A stretch of 64,000 nucleotides of DNA from the NCBI GenBank assembly GCA_963711215.1, contig CAVQDH010000002.1, positions 124,001-188,000 on the forward strand, given 5' to 3'. This DNA comes from WHUA01 sp963711215 (GTDB lineage Bacteria; Pseudomonadota; Alphaproteobacteria; UBA8366). Positions 36,372 to 45,173 of the stretch are shown here, one piece after another. Every line of letters starts with the position of its first letter. Position 1 is the stretch's first letter. A program made the translations under genes and the position numbers. The notes under the pieces were generated by a model that saw nothing but the letters and a program-made list of their open reading frames with translations, did not search any database and was not told where the DNA came from.

Positions 36372-37241
36372 ATGCGCGAAACCGAAACAGCCATTGAAGT
36401 CGTGCCGAGCGGCGCAGCCCTCGGCGCCGACATCCTGGGCGTTGATCTGTCGGGTGCGCTCGACGCCGACCGCTTCCGGGCGATCGATGCCGCGTTCAAC
36501 GCGCACTCCGTGATCTGCGTCCGGGACCAGCATCTGACGGAGCCGCAGCTGATCGACTTTGCCCGCCGGTTCGGGGAGGTGGAGATCATCTTCCTGACCC
36601 ATTACGCCCATCCGGCGTATCCCGAGATCATGCTGGTCTCGAACATCGTGGAAGACGGGCGCAATATCGGCCACGTGGATGCTGGCCGCGTCTGGCACAC
36701 CGATATGTCCTACACCGCGACGCCGCCCCGGGCGACGCTGCTCTACGCCATCGACGTGCCGCAGGAGGACGGGCGGGTCCTGGGCGACACGCTGTTCGCG
36801 AGCGCGGTCGCCGCCTATGACGATCTTCCCGATGCGATGAAGGAACGGCTCGCGGGCCTTCGCGCCATCCATCGCGTGTCCGGCCGGCGCAAGAAGACCG
36901 GCACCGGCAAGGAAGACAATCCCTTGCGCGACCAGCAGCCGGACGTGATCCATCCCGTCGTCCGCACGCACCCGGTCACCGGCCGCAAGGCGATCTATGT
37001 CAGCGAGGGCGAATGCGTCGGCATCGTCGGCATGGACGACGCGGAAGCGCTGCCGCTGCTGGCCGACCTGGCGCGGCGTGTCATCCGTCCCGCGTACCGC
37101 TACCGGCATCGCTGGCGCAAGGGCGATGTGCTGATCTGGGACAACGCGGCGGTCCAGCATATCGCGCTCCGCGACTACGAATGGCCGCGCCACCGGCGGC
37201 TCATGCACCGGATCACGGTCGGCGGGTCGGCGACCTTCTAG
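36372..37241 (+). CDS. TauD/TfdA-family Fe(II)/2-oxoglutarate dioxygenase (copy 2)
   Basis: 289-residue dioxygenase. The iron site HTD is in VWHTDMSYTATPP (near residue 113), the distal His in DNAAVQHIALRDYEWP, and the 2OG Arg in RRLMHRITVGG. The N-terminus IEVVPSGAALGADILGVDLS is canonical. A CaiB/BaiF CoA-transferase follows 86 nt downstream, so a hydroxylated acid might be passed to CoA activation (inference). Substrate unknown. Confidence 0.87.
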   Translation: MRETETAIEVVPSGAALGADILGVDLSGALDADRFRAIDAAFNAHSVICVRDQHLTEPQLIDFARRFGEVEIIFLTHYAHPAYPEIMLVSNIVEDGRNIGHVDAGRVWHTDMSYTATPPRATLLYAIDVPQEDGRVLGDTLFASAVAAYDDLPDAMKERLAGLRAIHRVSGRRKKTGTGKEDNPLRDQQPDVIHPVVRTHPVTGRKAIYVSEGECVGIVGMDDAEALPLLADLARRVIRPAYRYRHRWRKGDVLIWDNAAVQHIALRDYEWPRHRRLMHRITVGGSATF

Positions 37242-37327
37242 ACGGCCGCGTGCGCCGGCTTGCCGCGGACTGTCCGGAGCCGTCATAAGGGGCGGAGAGA
37301 CTTCCCACGACGGACGGATATCGATTC

Positions 37328-38534
37328 ATGACCCAGGAAAAGGAGCAGCCCCTGACGGGGCTTCGCGTGATCGACGCGGCGACGGTGATCGCCGGGCCGA
37401 CGCTCGGCATGCTGCTCGGCGACTTCGGCGCCGACGTCATCAAGGTCGAGCATCCGCAGCGGCGACGTGCTGCGCCAGACCGGCTATCAGAAGGACGGCG
37501 TCGGCCTGTGGTTCAAGATGGCGAACCGCAACAAGCGCTGCGTGACGCTCAATCTCAGCAAGCCGAAGGGCCAGGCGCTGTTCAAGAAGCTGGTCAAGAC
37601 GGCGGACGTGGTGATCGAGAATTTCCGCACCGGCACGATGGAGAAGTGGGGCCTCGGCTGGGAGGATCTCAAGGCGGTCAATCCGCGCCTCGTCATGGTA
37701 CGCGTCACCGGCTTCGGGCAGACGGGCCCCTACCGGACCCGGCCGGGCTTCGGCACCATCGCGGAAGCGTTCAGCGGCTTCGCGTCGATCACCGGCGAGC
37801 CGGACGGCCCGCCGACCCTGCCCAATTTCGGGCTGGCCGACGGCATTGCCGCCGCCTACGGCACCTTCGCCACGATGTTCGCGCTCTATCACCGCGACGC
37901 CAAGGGCAGCGGCAAGGGACAGTATGTCGATCTCAGCATCTACGAGCCGATCTTCCAGGTGCTCGGGCCGCAGCCGTTGCAATACGACCAGCTCGGCGTG
38001 GTGCAGGAGCGCTGGGGCAACCGGTCGAAGAACAACGCCCCGCGCAATACGTACAAGACCAAGGACGGCCACTGGGTCGCGCTGTCGACCAATTCGCCCG
38101 CGATCGTGACGCGGGTGCTGACGCTTTGCGGCGGCAAAGCGGCGGCGGAAGACCCGCGCTTTCAGACGCCGCAAAGCCGGGTCCAGCATATCGAGGAGGT
38201 CGACGGCATCGTCGGCAAATGGATCGGGGAGCGCACGCTCGACGTCGTGCTCGATGAGTTCGAAAAGGCGGAGGCGGCGATCGGCCCGGCCTACACCATC
38301 GCGCAGATTTTCGAGGACCCGCAGTACCAGGCGCGGAACGACATCGTCGAGGTCGCGGACGAGGACCTGGGTCCGGTGCGGATGGCGAACGCGTTTCCTT
38401 ACCTGTCCGAAACGCCCGGCAAGGTTCGCCACGCCGGCCCGCGCAAGGGTCAGCACAATGACGAGATTCTGTCCGGTGAGCTGGGCTTGAGCGAGGACGA
38501 GCTCGCGAAGCTCCGCGACGAGGGCGTGATTTAG
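37328..38534 (+). CDS. CaiB/BaiF family III CoA-transferase, frameshifted
   Basis: About 402-residue class III CoA-transferase, which moves CoA between carboxylic acids. The start MTQEKEQPLTGLRVIDAATV leads to IAGPTLGMLLGDFGADVIKVEHP. The frame then shifts at 37457-37463 (one extra or two missing bases in CAGCGGCGAC) and continues GDVLRQTGYQKDG, ENFRTGTMEKWGLG and RVTGFGQTGPYRTRPGFGTI. The catalytic Asp is in FGLADGIAAAYG. The C-terminus is intact (LGLSEDELAKLRDEGVI). Both halves are conserved, so a sequencing indel is the simplest view. Confidence 0.88.
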
Positions 38535-38568
38535 AAAGTCTGCCTGAGGCCCATCACGCCCCAACACC

Positions 38569-38738
38569 CGTCATTCGCCGACTTGATCGGCGAATCCATG
38601 GCACGCGGGCCGATTTCAAATCAAGGCATCGCCGTGGAGGGCGCCGCCGCTCATTCGGAAGGCTCGTCTTCTCCCGGCCCATGACCCGCGCGTCGCAACG
38701 CCGTGCCGTGGACCGCCCGGTCAAGCCGGGCGGTGACG
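38569..38738. repeat. Composite intergenic palindromic element (REP/BIME-like)
   Basis: Two perfect 9-bp stem-loops with 5-nt loops: ATTCGCCGA-CTTGA-TCGGCGAAT (38573-38595) and ACCGCCCGG-TCAAG-CCGGGCGGT (38712-38734). The loops are reverse complements of each other, and outer CGTCA (38569-38573) and TGACG (38734-38738) frame the element. TCCATGGCACG after the first stem and CCGTGGA before the second also mirror each other. So two palindromes sit head-to-head around about 115 nt. It lies between convergent genes and may be a bidirectional terminator and dispersed repeat. Confidence 0.7.
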
Positions 38739-38782
38739 GAAAATGATTAGTCGAACAACAAAACCGGCAATATCGGCGTGAC

Positions 38783-39715
38783 TTACGTCGCCGCGTACTT
38801 ACCCGTCAGCTGCGGCGTGTGGCGGCCTTCGGCACCCGACTGGTGATGCTCGAGGCGGGTCGTCCGGGCCCAGGTGCGCTTGAGGTCGTCGCGTATGTTG
38901 AAATGCAGGCGGCCGAGGCCGTCCACCTCCAACTCGACCTTGTCGCCGTCCATGAAGGAGCTCAGGCCGCGGTGGTTGGTGCCGGTTGCCAGGATATCGC
39001 CCGGCGCCAGCGGATGGATCGAAGAGACCCACTCGATGCAGCGCGCGATGTCGTGCGCCATGTCGTCGGTGTTGAAGCTCTGCTTGAGCGCACCGTTGAC
39101 CCAGAGCCGGATCTGCAGTTTCTGCGGGTTCGGGATCTCGTCGGCGGTCACCAGATAGGGCCCGATCGGCGCGAAGGTGTCGCGCGACTTCATCTGGAAG
39201 AAGGTGTTGTTGGACGGCGGCAGGCCGCGCGCCGAGCCGTCGATGAAGTTGATATAGCCGAAGACGTATTTCATCGCGTCCTTGGCGCTGACGTTCTTGG
39301 CATGGCGTCCGATGACGACGGCGATCTCGGCCTCGCCCTCGAAGATCGTCGCCGGCACGTCCGGCAGGATCATGGTGTCGCCGTTGCCGATGACCGTGCT
39401 CGACGCCTTGTGGAAGGCGTTGATCGGCGCCGGCTTCTCCAGCGTGCCGTCTTCCATGTAGTTGACGGCCATGCAGTCGATGTTGCCGGGCTTCGGCAGC
39501 GGCGGGCGGATGCGGACCTTCGAGAGCGGAATGCCTTTCCCGTCCGCGACGGCCTTTTCCAGCCGCTTGCGGTAGTCGGAAAAATGCTCGATCAGCCCGT
39601 TGATCAGGTCGTGCGGCCCGGTATGCGGGATGTCCTGCACGACCGACGAAACGTCGACCACGGCGTCGCCCTTGACCACGCCCAGCTTGAAGTCATCGAA
39701 ATACATCAGCTTCAT
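38783..39715 (-). CDS. Fumarylacetoacetate hydrolase-family protein
   Basis: 310-residue FAH-fold enzyme that hydrolyses C-C bonds in acylpyruvates or hydrates and decarboxylates oxo-dienoates. The metal ligands are in IFEGEAEIAVVIGRHA (two Glu) and GYINFIDGSARG (Asp). Other marks are GNIDCMAVNYMEDG and LAPGDILATGTNHRG. The start at 39715 has AGGGAGGA upstream. It is third in a pirin - flavin reductase - FAH minus-strand set, a pattern seen in ring-cleavage pathways. Substrate not assigned. Confidence 0.87.
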   Translation of the reverse strand: MKLMYFDDFKLGVVKGDAVVDVSSVVQDIPHTGPHDLINGLIEHFSDYRKRLEKAVADGKGIPLSKVRIRPPLPKPGNIDCMAVNYMEDGTLEKPAPINAFHKASSTVIGNGDTMILPDVPATIFEGEAEIAVVIGRHAKNVSAKDAMKYVFGYINFIDGSARGLPPSNNTFFQMKSRDTFAPIGPYLVTADEIPNPQKLQIRLWVNGALKQSFNTDDMAHDIARCIEWVSSIHPLAPGDILATGTNHRGLSSFMDGDKVELEVDGLGRLHFNIRDDLKRTWARTTRLEHHQSGAEGRHTPQLTGKYAAT

Positions 39716-39818
39716 GGTGTCCTCCCTTTGTGCCTTATTGACGCCTGAATCCCCACCGGACGCAAGGCCCTGGTGCGGCGCGCGGCGGCGTCTTCCGGTG
39801 GCGTGAGAGCGGCCCGTG

Positions 39819-40322
39819 TCAGCCGCCGTAGAACACCTTCTCGCCCAGGTCCTTCATCTCGAGGATGGCCGCGTCGGGCCGGCCTTCCGGCTGCTTCGCC
39901 ACATGCGCGTGGATCACCTCGCCGATCACGATGTGATGATCGCCGCGCTCGACGATCTCGGCGACCCGGCACTCGACGCAGGCATGCGCGTCCGTGAGAA
40001 CCGGCGCGCCGGTCTCGCCGGCGCGAACCGGCTGGCCGCTGATCTTGTCGCCCTCGATCTGCGCCGGCTTGAAGAAGGTGAAGGCGACGCCCTGCTGTCC
40101 CTTGCCCAGCATGTTGAGCACGAAATGGCCCGAGTCCTTCAGCGCGGCGTAAGCGCCGGAATCGGCTTTCACGGCGGCCGCCACCAGCGGCGGGGCGAAG
40201 GAGGTCTGCGTCACCCAATTCACCGTCGCGGTGCCGATGGTGCCGTCACCCGCCTTCGCCGTGAGAACATAAATCCCGTAGGGGATCATGCGGAGCGCCG
40301 TCTTCTTGCTGGTCTCGTCCAT
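39819..40322 (-). CDS. Flavin reductase-like FMN-binding protein
   Basis: 167-residue split-barrel FMN protein of the flavin reductase group, start at 40322 (MDETSKKTALRMIPYGIYVL). The family pattern is GTIGTATVNWVTQTSFAPPLV, AVKADSGAY and HFVLNMLGKGQQG. Such proteins supply reduced FMN to two-component monooxygenases. Four luciferase-like proteins are in this window and this is the only reductase seen, so it is their most likely partner (inference). Some homologues instead carry out oxidation of their own substrates. Confidence 0.82.
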   Translation of the reverse strand: MDETSKKTALRMIPYGIYVLTAKAGDGTIGTATVNWVTQTSFAPPLVAAAVKADSGAYAALKDSGHFVLNMLGKGQQGVAFTFFKPAQIEGDKISGQPVRAGETGAPVLTDAHACVECRVAEIVERGDHHIVIGEVIHAHVAKQPEGRPDAAILEMKDLGEKVFYGG

Positions 40323-40439
40323 GTCATCCCTGCCCGTTCGGTTATGGGGCCGCGCCCCGACGCGCGGCCCCGCTTGCATGCCTATCGTAGGCCAGAACGG
40401 GAGAGGACGAAAATAGCGGCGGATACGGCCTGAGCCGGG

Positions 40440-41151
40440 TCAGTCGCCGTATCGGCCCATGTCGAAGAGCAGGAGCTCCGTGTCCGATGCCGCCGTGACA
40501 TCGACTTGGTCGACGCCCTCGATCGCGATGCCGTCGCCGGCCTCCGTGTCCGTGCCGTTGACGGTGACCTGCCCGCGCGCGACCTGGAGCCAGACTTTCC
40601 GCTCCGGCTTCGTCTCGTGCCGGACGGTCTCACCCTTGGCCAGGAGCGACGCATAGAGATCGACATCCTGGTGGATCGTGATTGACCCGTCCCGCCCGTC
40701 GCGCGAGCCGATCAGGCGCAGCGTGTTGCGGCGCTTTCGCCTCGGAAAAGTTCTTCTGCTCGTAGCCGGGCGTCAGGCCCAGCCGCTCGGGGATGACCCA
40801 GATCTGCAGGAAATGGACCGGGTCCACGGTCGATGCGTTGAACTCGCTGTGACGGATGCCGGTTCCGGCCGACATGCGCTGGACGTCGCCCGGCCGGATG
40901 ACGGAGCCCGTGCCGGTGCTGTCCTGATGCTCGAGCGCACCGTCGATCACGTAGGTGATGATCTCCATGTCGCGGTGCCCGTGCGTCGGGAAGCCGGCCT
41001 TCTGCCGCACGCGGTCCTCGTTGATGACCCGCAGCGGCCCGAAGCCCATATGCGCCGGGTCGTAATAGTCGCCGAAGGAAAAGCTGTGGCGGCTGTCGAG
41101 CCAGCCGAACTCGGCCGCGCCGCGGTCGTCCGCGCGTCTTACGGTAAGCAT
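40440..41151 (-). CDS. Pirin family protein (YhaK/quercetinase-like), frameshifted
   Basis: About 236-residue bicupin. The N-terminal cupin shows LDSRHSFSFGDYYDPAHMGF, RVINEDRVRQKAGFPTHGHR (metal His residues) and ALEHQDSTGTGSVIRPGDVQ. Near 40728-40734 one extra base (GCGCCGC where GCGCGC fits) shifts the frame. The C-terminal cupin then reads RNTLRLIGSRDG to LLLFDMGRYGD, stop at 40440. It is divergent from a LysR gene over 126 nt, a classic LysR-target layout. Pirins may dioxygenate flavonols or act as redox cofactors; the role here is open. Confidence 0.86.
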
Positions 41152-41228
41152 TGTCCCATTCTCCTTGTTTCAGGGGCGGCCTTGCCGCCGCGTCTGCCGG
41201 ATATTTGGGTCGTTTAAAAGTCAGTACA

Positions 41229-41247
41229 ATTCCCGTATTATGGGAAT
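41229..41247. promoter_or_regulatory. Likely LysR operator in the lysR-pirin intergenic region
   Basis: ATTCCC-GTATTAT-GGGAAT is a perfect inverted repeat of 6-bp arms and 7-nt spacer, A+T-rich at the centre. It lies 31 nt upstream of the LysR start and 78 nt from the pirin start. Size, symmetry and position fit a LysR-type binding site. TATTAT inside could also be a -10 box. Confidence 0.55.
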
Positions 41248-41277
41248 GACTATCCACAATTTGGGGACAATGATCGG

Positions 41278-42168
41278 TTGGACAAGCTCGAGGCGATGCG
41301 GGTCTTCACGCAGGTCGTGACGCATGGCGGCTTTACGGCCGCGGCCCGGGAGATCGGCCTGTCGCGTTCCGCGGTCAGCAAGCATGTGATGGACCTCGAG
41401 GCGGCGCTCGGCGTGCAGCTGCTGCGCCGGACCACGCGCCAGACCAGCGCGACCGACGCCGGGCTCGCCTATTTCGAGCGATGCAGGGCGATCCTGGCTG
41501 AGATCGAGGAAGCCGAGCAGGCGATTTCCGACACCCAGGACGCGCCGCGCGGGTCGCTTCGCGTCAACGCGCCGATGTCCTTCGGGACGCTCCATCTCGG
41601 AAATGCCATCGCGACTTTCATGCGGCGCTACCGGGAGGTGCAGGTCCAACTCGTCCTCAACGATCGCTTCGTCGATCCCATCGCCGAGGGCTTCGACCTC
41701 ACGATCCGGATCGCCGAGCTCGAGGACAGCAGCCTGATCGCGCGCCGCCTCATGCCGGCGCGCCGGATGCTCTGCGCCTCGCCCGCCTATTTGCGGGAGC
41801 GCGGCGAACCGCAGGCGCCCGGCGACCTGCGGCGTCACGACTGCCTGCACTACGGCTATCTGGCGACCGGCGCGCAATGGAAGCTGACCGGGCCGGGCGG
41901 CGATCATTGGGTGCCGGTCAAGGCGGTGCTCTGCGCCAACAACGCGGAAGTACTGCGGGACGCCGCGCTCGGCGATCTCGGTATCGCGCTGCTGCCGACC
42001 TTCGTCGCCGAGGCGGCCTTGCAGGACGGGCGCCTGGCGACCGTGCTGACGGCGTTCGAGCCGCCGCCGATCGGCGTTTACGCGCTCTATCCGCCCGGCC
42101 GCTATCTCTCGGCAAAGGTCCGGGCGTTCGTCGATTTTCTCGTTACCCGCTTTTCCGGCGCCGGCTAG
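41278..42168 (+). CDS. LysR-family transcriptional regulator
   Basis: 296-residue LysR regulator of the PA0477/DmlR-like subgroup, starting at TTG 41278 (MDKLEAMRVFTQVVTHGGFT). The winged helix-turn-helix is residues about 5-63 (AAAREIGLSRSAVSKHVMDL). The effector domain begins near residue 90 (RGSLRVNAPMSFGTLHLGNA). It is divergent from the pirin gene, which it probably controls. Its stop overlaps the convergent CoxL-like gene's stop on the shared CTAG at 42165-42168. Confidence 0.92.
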   Translation: MDKLEAMRVFTQVVTHGGFTAAAREIGLSRSAVSKHVMDLEAALGVQLLRRTTRQTSATDAGLAYFERCRAILAEIEEAEQAISDTQDAPRGSLRVNAPMSFGTLHLGNAIATFMRRYREVQVQLVLNDRFVDPIAEGFDLTIRIAELEDSSLIARRLMPARRMLCASPAYLRERGEPQAPGDLRRHDCLHYGYLATGAQWKLTGPGGDHWVPVKAVLCANNAEVLRDAALGDLGIALLPTFVAEAALQDGRLATVLTAFEPPPIGVYALYPPGRYLSAKVRAFVDFLVTRFSGAG

Positions 42169-44504
42169 CGGCTGCCGCCGTTCGCCGTTTTGCCGTCACG
42201 GATGGCGCGCCAGACCGCCTCTGACGTCGCTGGCATCGGCACGTGGCGGACGCCATAGACCGACAGGGCATCGACGATGGCGTTGGCGACCGCGGGCAGC
42301 GCGCCGACATTGCCGGCCTCGCCCGCGCCCTTGACGCCGAGTGGGTTGGTCTTGGTCGGCACCGGGTTGCTGTGCACCTCGATGAAGCTCAGGTCGTCGG
42401 CCCGCGGCATGCAGTAGTCCATGAAGGAGCCGGTGACGAGCTGGCCGGACTCGTCGAAGTGGATGTCCTCCATCAGCACCTGACCGAGGCCCATCGCGAT
42501 GCCGCCGTGGATCTGTCCCTTGAGCAGCAGTGGGTTGATGACCGTGCCGACGTCGTCGACGACGCTGTAGCGGACGACGGCGACCTTGCCGGTCTCCTCG
42601 TCGATCTCGACCTCGCAGATATGCGCGCCGTTCGGATAGTTGTTGACGTGCGCCGTGAAGCTCGCGGTCGCCGCGAGGCCGGTCTCCTCGCCGTCCGGCA
42701 GGTTCTTCGGCTCGTGCGATGCTTTGCCGATCTCCTTCAGCGTCAGCGTGCGGTTGCTCGCCTTGCAGCTGAAGAGGCCGTCCTCGAATTCGACATCCTC
42801 GGGGTCGGACTCCAGCATCTTCGCGGCGATGCGGGTCGCCTTGGCGACGATCTTCTCCGCCGCCATCTTCATCGCCGTGCCGCCGATGGTCGCCGAGCGC
42901 GAACCGAAGCTGCCGCGCCCGTCCGGCACTTTGTCGCTGTCGCCCTGGATGTAGCGCATCTCTGCCGGGTCGAGGCCGAGCCAGGCCGCGGCGAGCTGCT
43001 TGTACATCGTCTCGTGCCCCTGGCCCTGGTTGAGCGAGCCGGAGCCGATGGTCACCGTGCCGCTGCGGTCGAACTTGATCTCGACGCCTTCGTTGCCCTC
43101 CGACCCCGCGCGCTCGATCGTGTTGGAAATGCCGATGCCGCGCAGCTTGCCGCGCTGCCGCGCCTCGGCGCGCCGCTTTTCGAACGCGCCGTAGTCGGCG
43201 AGGTCGAGCGCCATGTCCATGCACTTTTCGAACTCACCGCAGTCGTAGTTGAAGTTGAGCGCGGTCTGGAACGGCATCGCCTGCGGCGGGATCGTGTTGC
43301 GCCGGCGTAGCTCCGCCGGATCGATGCCCAGCTCGTCGGCGGCGATATCGACCAGCCGCTCGATGATGAAGGCGGCTTCCGGCCGCCCGTTGCCGCGGTA
43401 GGCGCGCATCGGGTTGGTGTTGGTGTAGACCGTCGTGACCTCTACGTGGATCGCGGGCGTCGTGTATACGCCCGCAAGCGTCCCGAGGTTCTTGATGCCC
43501 GAGTTCTCGCCGCCCTGCTGAACATAGGCGCCGATGTTGACGGTGTTTTTGACCCGCATGCCAAGGAACCGGCCGCCGCGGTCGAGCGCGAGCGAGGCCT
43601 CCGACACGCAGTCGCGGGCGTGGCCATCGCTGAGCAGCGCCTCGGAGCGCGTGCTGGTCCATTTTACGGGACGGCCGATCATTTTCGATGCGAGCAGGCA
43701 AAGCGGCATCTCGTTGTAGATCGCGGATTTCATGCCGAAGCCGCCGCCGACGTCGCCTGCAACGACATGGACGCGGCTCTCCGTCGCGCCGATCATCTCC
43801 GCCAGGTTCGAGCGGTAGGGCTGCAGCCCCTGCAAGGTTGTGTAAAGCGTGTACTGGTCGGCCGCCGCATCGTAATGGCCGACGCAGCCGCGCGGCTCCA
43901 TGCTGTTGGCGCTCACGCGGTTGATGACGAATTTCTCGCTGACGACGTGGTGTGCTTTCTCGAAGGCAGCATCGGTCGCGGCCTTGTCGCCCTCGTTGTA
44001 GACGTAGCAGACGTTGCCCGGATTGTCTTGCCAGACGGTTGGCGCGCCCGGCGCGAGCGCGGCCTCGGTGCCGGTGACCGACGGTAGCGCCTCGTAGTCG
44101 ATTTCGATCAGCTCGGCCGCGTCCATCGCCTGGTTGCGCGTCTCGGCGACGACGAAGGCCACATAATCCCCGACCCGCTTCACGTGGTCCTGCACCAGCG
44201 CTGGGTAAGGCGGCACGTACATGGGCGATCCGTCGCGCTTGTTCAGCCCCCTGCCGCGCGGCAGGTCCGGCCCGAAGCCCGAGGCGAACCATTCCTTGCC
44301 GGTCAGAACGGCGAGCACGCCCGGCGCCGCCCCGGCCGCGCGCGTGTCGATCGAACGGATACGGGCATGTGCGTGCGGCGAACGCAGCACGAAGCCATAG
44401 GCCATGTTGGGCAGCGCGACGTCGTCGACATAGCGCCCGCCGCCGCGCAAGAGGCGCGGGTCCTCGAAGCGGGATACCGATTGTCCTATGGAATAGTCGC
44501 CCAT
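42165..44504 (-). CDS. Molybdenum hydroxylase large subunit (form II CoxL / xanthine dehydrogenase family), orphan
   Basis: 779-residue molybdopterin subunit, start at 44504 with AGGAGG 6 nt upstream. Marks are IGQSVSRFEDPRLLRGGGRY, VVAGDVGGGFGMKSAIYNEM, NPMRAYRGNGRPEAAF (near residue 366) and the active-site Glu in LGVKGAGEAGNVGALPAV (near residue 727). AYRG-GR is the form II loop; the Cys-bearing loop of true CO dehydrogenase (form I) is absent, so CO is unlikely. The FAD and [2Fe-2S] subunits normally beside it are not here and must come from elsewhere. Hydroxylation of an aromatic or N-heterocycle is the usual role. Confidence 0.92.
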   Translation of the reverse strand: MGDYSIGQSVSRFEDPRLLRGGGRYVDDVALPNMAYGFVLRSPHAHARIRSIDTRAAGAAPGVLAVLTGKEWFASGFGPDLPRGRGLNKRDGSPMYVPPYPALVQDHVKRVGDYVAFVVAETRNQAMDAAELIEIDYEALPSVTGTEAALAPGAPTVWQDNPGNVCYVYNEGDKAATDAAFEKAHHVVSEKFVINRVSANSMEPRGCVGHYDAAADQYTLYTTLQGLQPYRSNLAEMIGATESRVHVVAGDVGGGFGMKSAIYNEMPLCLLASKMIGRPVKWTSTRSEALLSDGHARDCVSEASLALDRGGRFLGMRVKNTVNIGAYVQQGGENSGIKNLGTLAGVYTTPAIHVEVTTVYTNTNPMRAYRGNGRPEAAFIIERLVDIAADELGIDPAELRRRNTIPPQAMPFQTALNFNYDCGEFEKCMDMALDLADYGAFEKRRAEARQRGKLRGIGISNTIERAGSEGNEGVEIKFDRSGTVTIGSGSLNQGQGHETMYKQLAAAWLGLDPAEMRYIQGDSDKVPDGRGSFGSRSATIGGTAMKMAAEKIVAKATRIAAKMLESDPEDVEFEDGLFSCKASNRTLTLKEIGKASHEPKNLPDGEETGLAATASFTAHVNNYPNGAHICEVEIDEETGKVAVVRYSVVDDVGTVINPLLLKGQIHGGIAMGLGQVLMEDIHFDESGQLVTGSFMDYCMPRADDLSFIEVHSNPVPTKTNPLGVKGAGEAGNVGALPAVANAIVDALSVYGVRHVPMPATSEAVWRAIRDGKTANGGSR

Positions 44505-44604
44505 GGCATGCCTCCTGTCTCGCCGGTCTTGACGCCGATCACTGGGATCATCTTGGCGGGTGGATGGGAAAGACGCAAAGGCTTCCGTCAGGCCAACGAC
44601 GGCC

Positions 44605-45153
44605 TTACGGGAATGTCGTTCTGACCCCGCTGGCCGGCGGCACGTCGGAGACGTTCAGCGCCATCGCCATCATGTTGTAAAAGCCGCAGATCCCGATCAG
44701 CTCGACCACGCCTTCCTCGCCGAGCGCCGCCTTGGCGGCGGCGAATTGCGCGTCGGTGACGGCGCGGTCGCGGTGCAGCGCGCGACAGAAGTCGTAGACG
44801 GCCATCTCGTCGGGCGACAGGTCGTCCGGCCGCTCGTTCGCCAGGATACAGGCGATCGCTTGATCCGGAATGCCGGCCTTCGCCGCCGTCTTGCTGTGGT
44901 GGTCCCATTCATACTGGCATTGCCAGTGCCGCGCCGTCACCAGGATGGCGATCGACACGAACTTGACGGGCAGCGCCCGCTTGAAGCGGATGTACTCGCC
45001 GAGCTCCTGCAGGCGGGAGGCCAGCTCCGGGCAGCGCAGCCAGGTGGGGAAGGGGCCGCCGACGGCGCCGCGTGGGCCGGCGATGATCGCGTCCGCCACC
45101 TTCTGCTGCTCCGGGGTCCATTGTTCGGGCGTAAGCGGGGCGAAGCGCGGCAT
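44605..45153 (-). CDS. Carboxymuconolactone decarboxylase-family (AhpD-like) protein
   Basis: 182-residue all-helical AhpD-fold protein, start at 45153 (MPRFAPLTPEQWTPEQQKVA) behind GGAGG. Typical patterns are KFVSIAILVTARHWQCQYEW, DHHSKTAAKAGIPDQAIACI and VVELIGICGFYNMMAMALNV. The CxxC of AhpD is not present; the segment reads CQYEWDHH, which suits the decarboxylase-like branch. It sits between OYE (20 nt) and the CoxL-like gene (100 nt), so the three are probably one operon. Confidence 0.88.
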   Translation of the reverse strand: MPRFAPLTPEQWTPEQQKVADAIIAGPRGAVGGPFPTWLRCPELASRLQELGEYIRFKRALPVKFVSIAILVTARHWQCQYEWDHHSKTAAKAGIPDQAIACILANERPDDLSPDEMAVYDFCRALHRDRAVTDAQFAAAKAALGEEGVVELIGICGFYNMMAMALNVSDVPPASGVRTTFP

Positions 45154-45173
45154 CAGGATCCTCCAGAACGTTG

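Noticed and set aside
42165..44504. Carbon monoxide dehydrogenase (CoxL)
   Set aside because: The active-site loop is of the AYRG-GR form II type and lacks the Cys of true CO dehydrogenase; coxM and coxS are absent.
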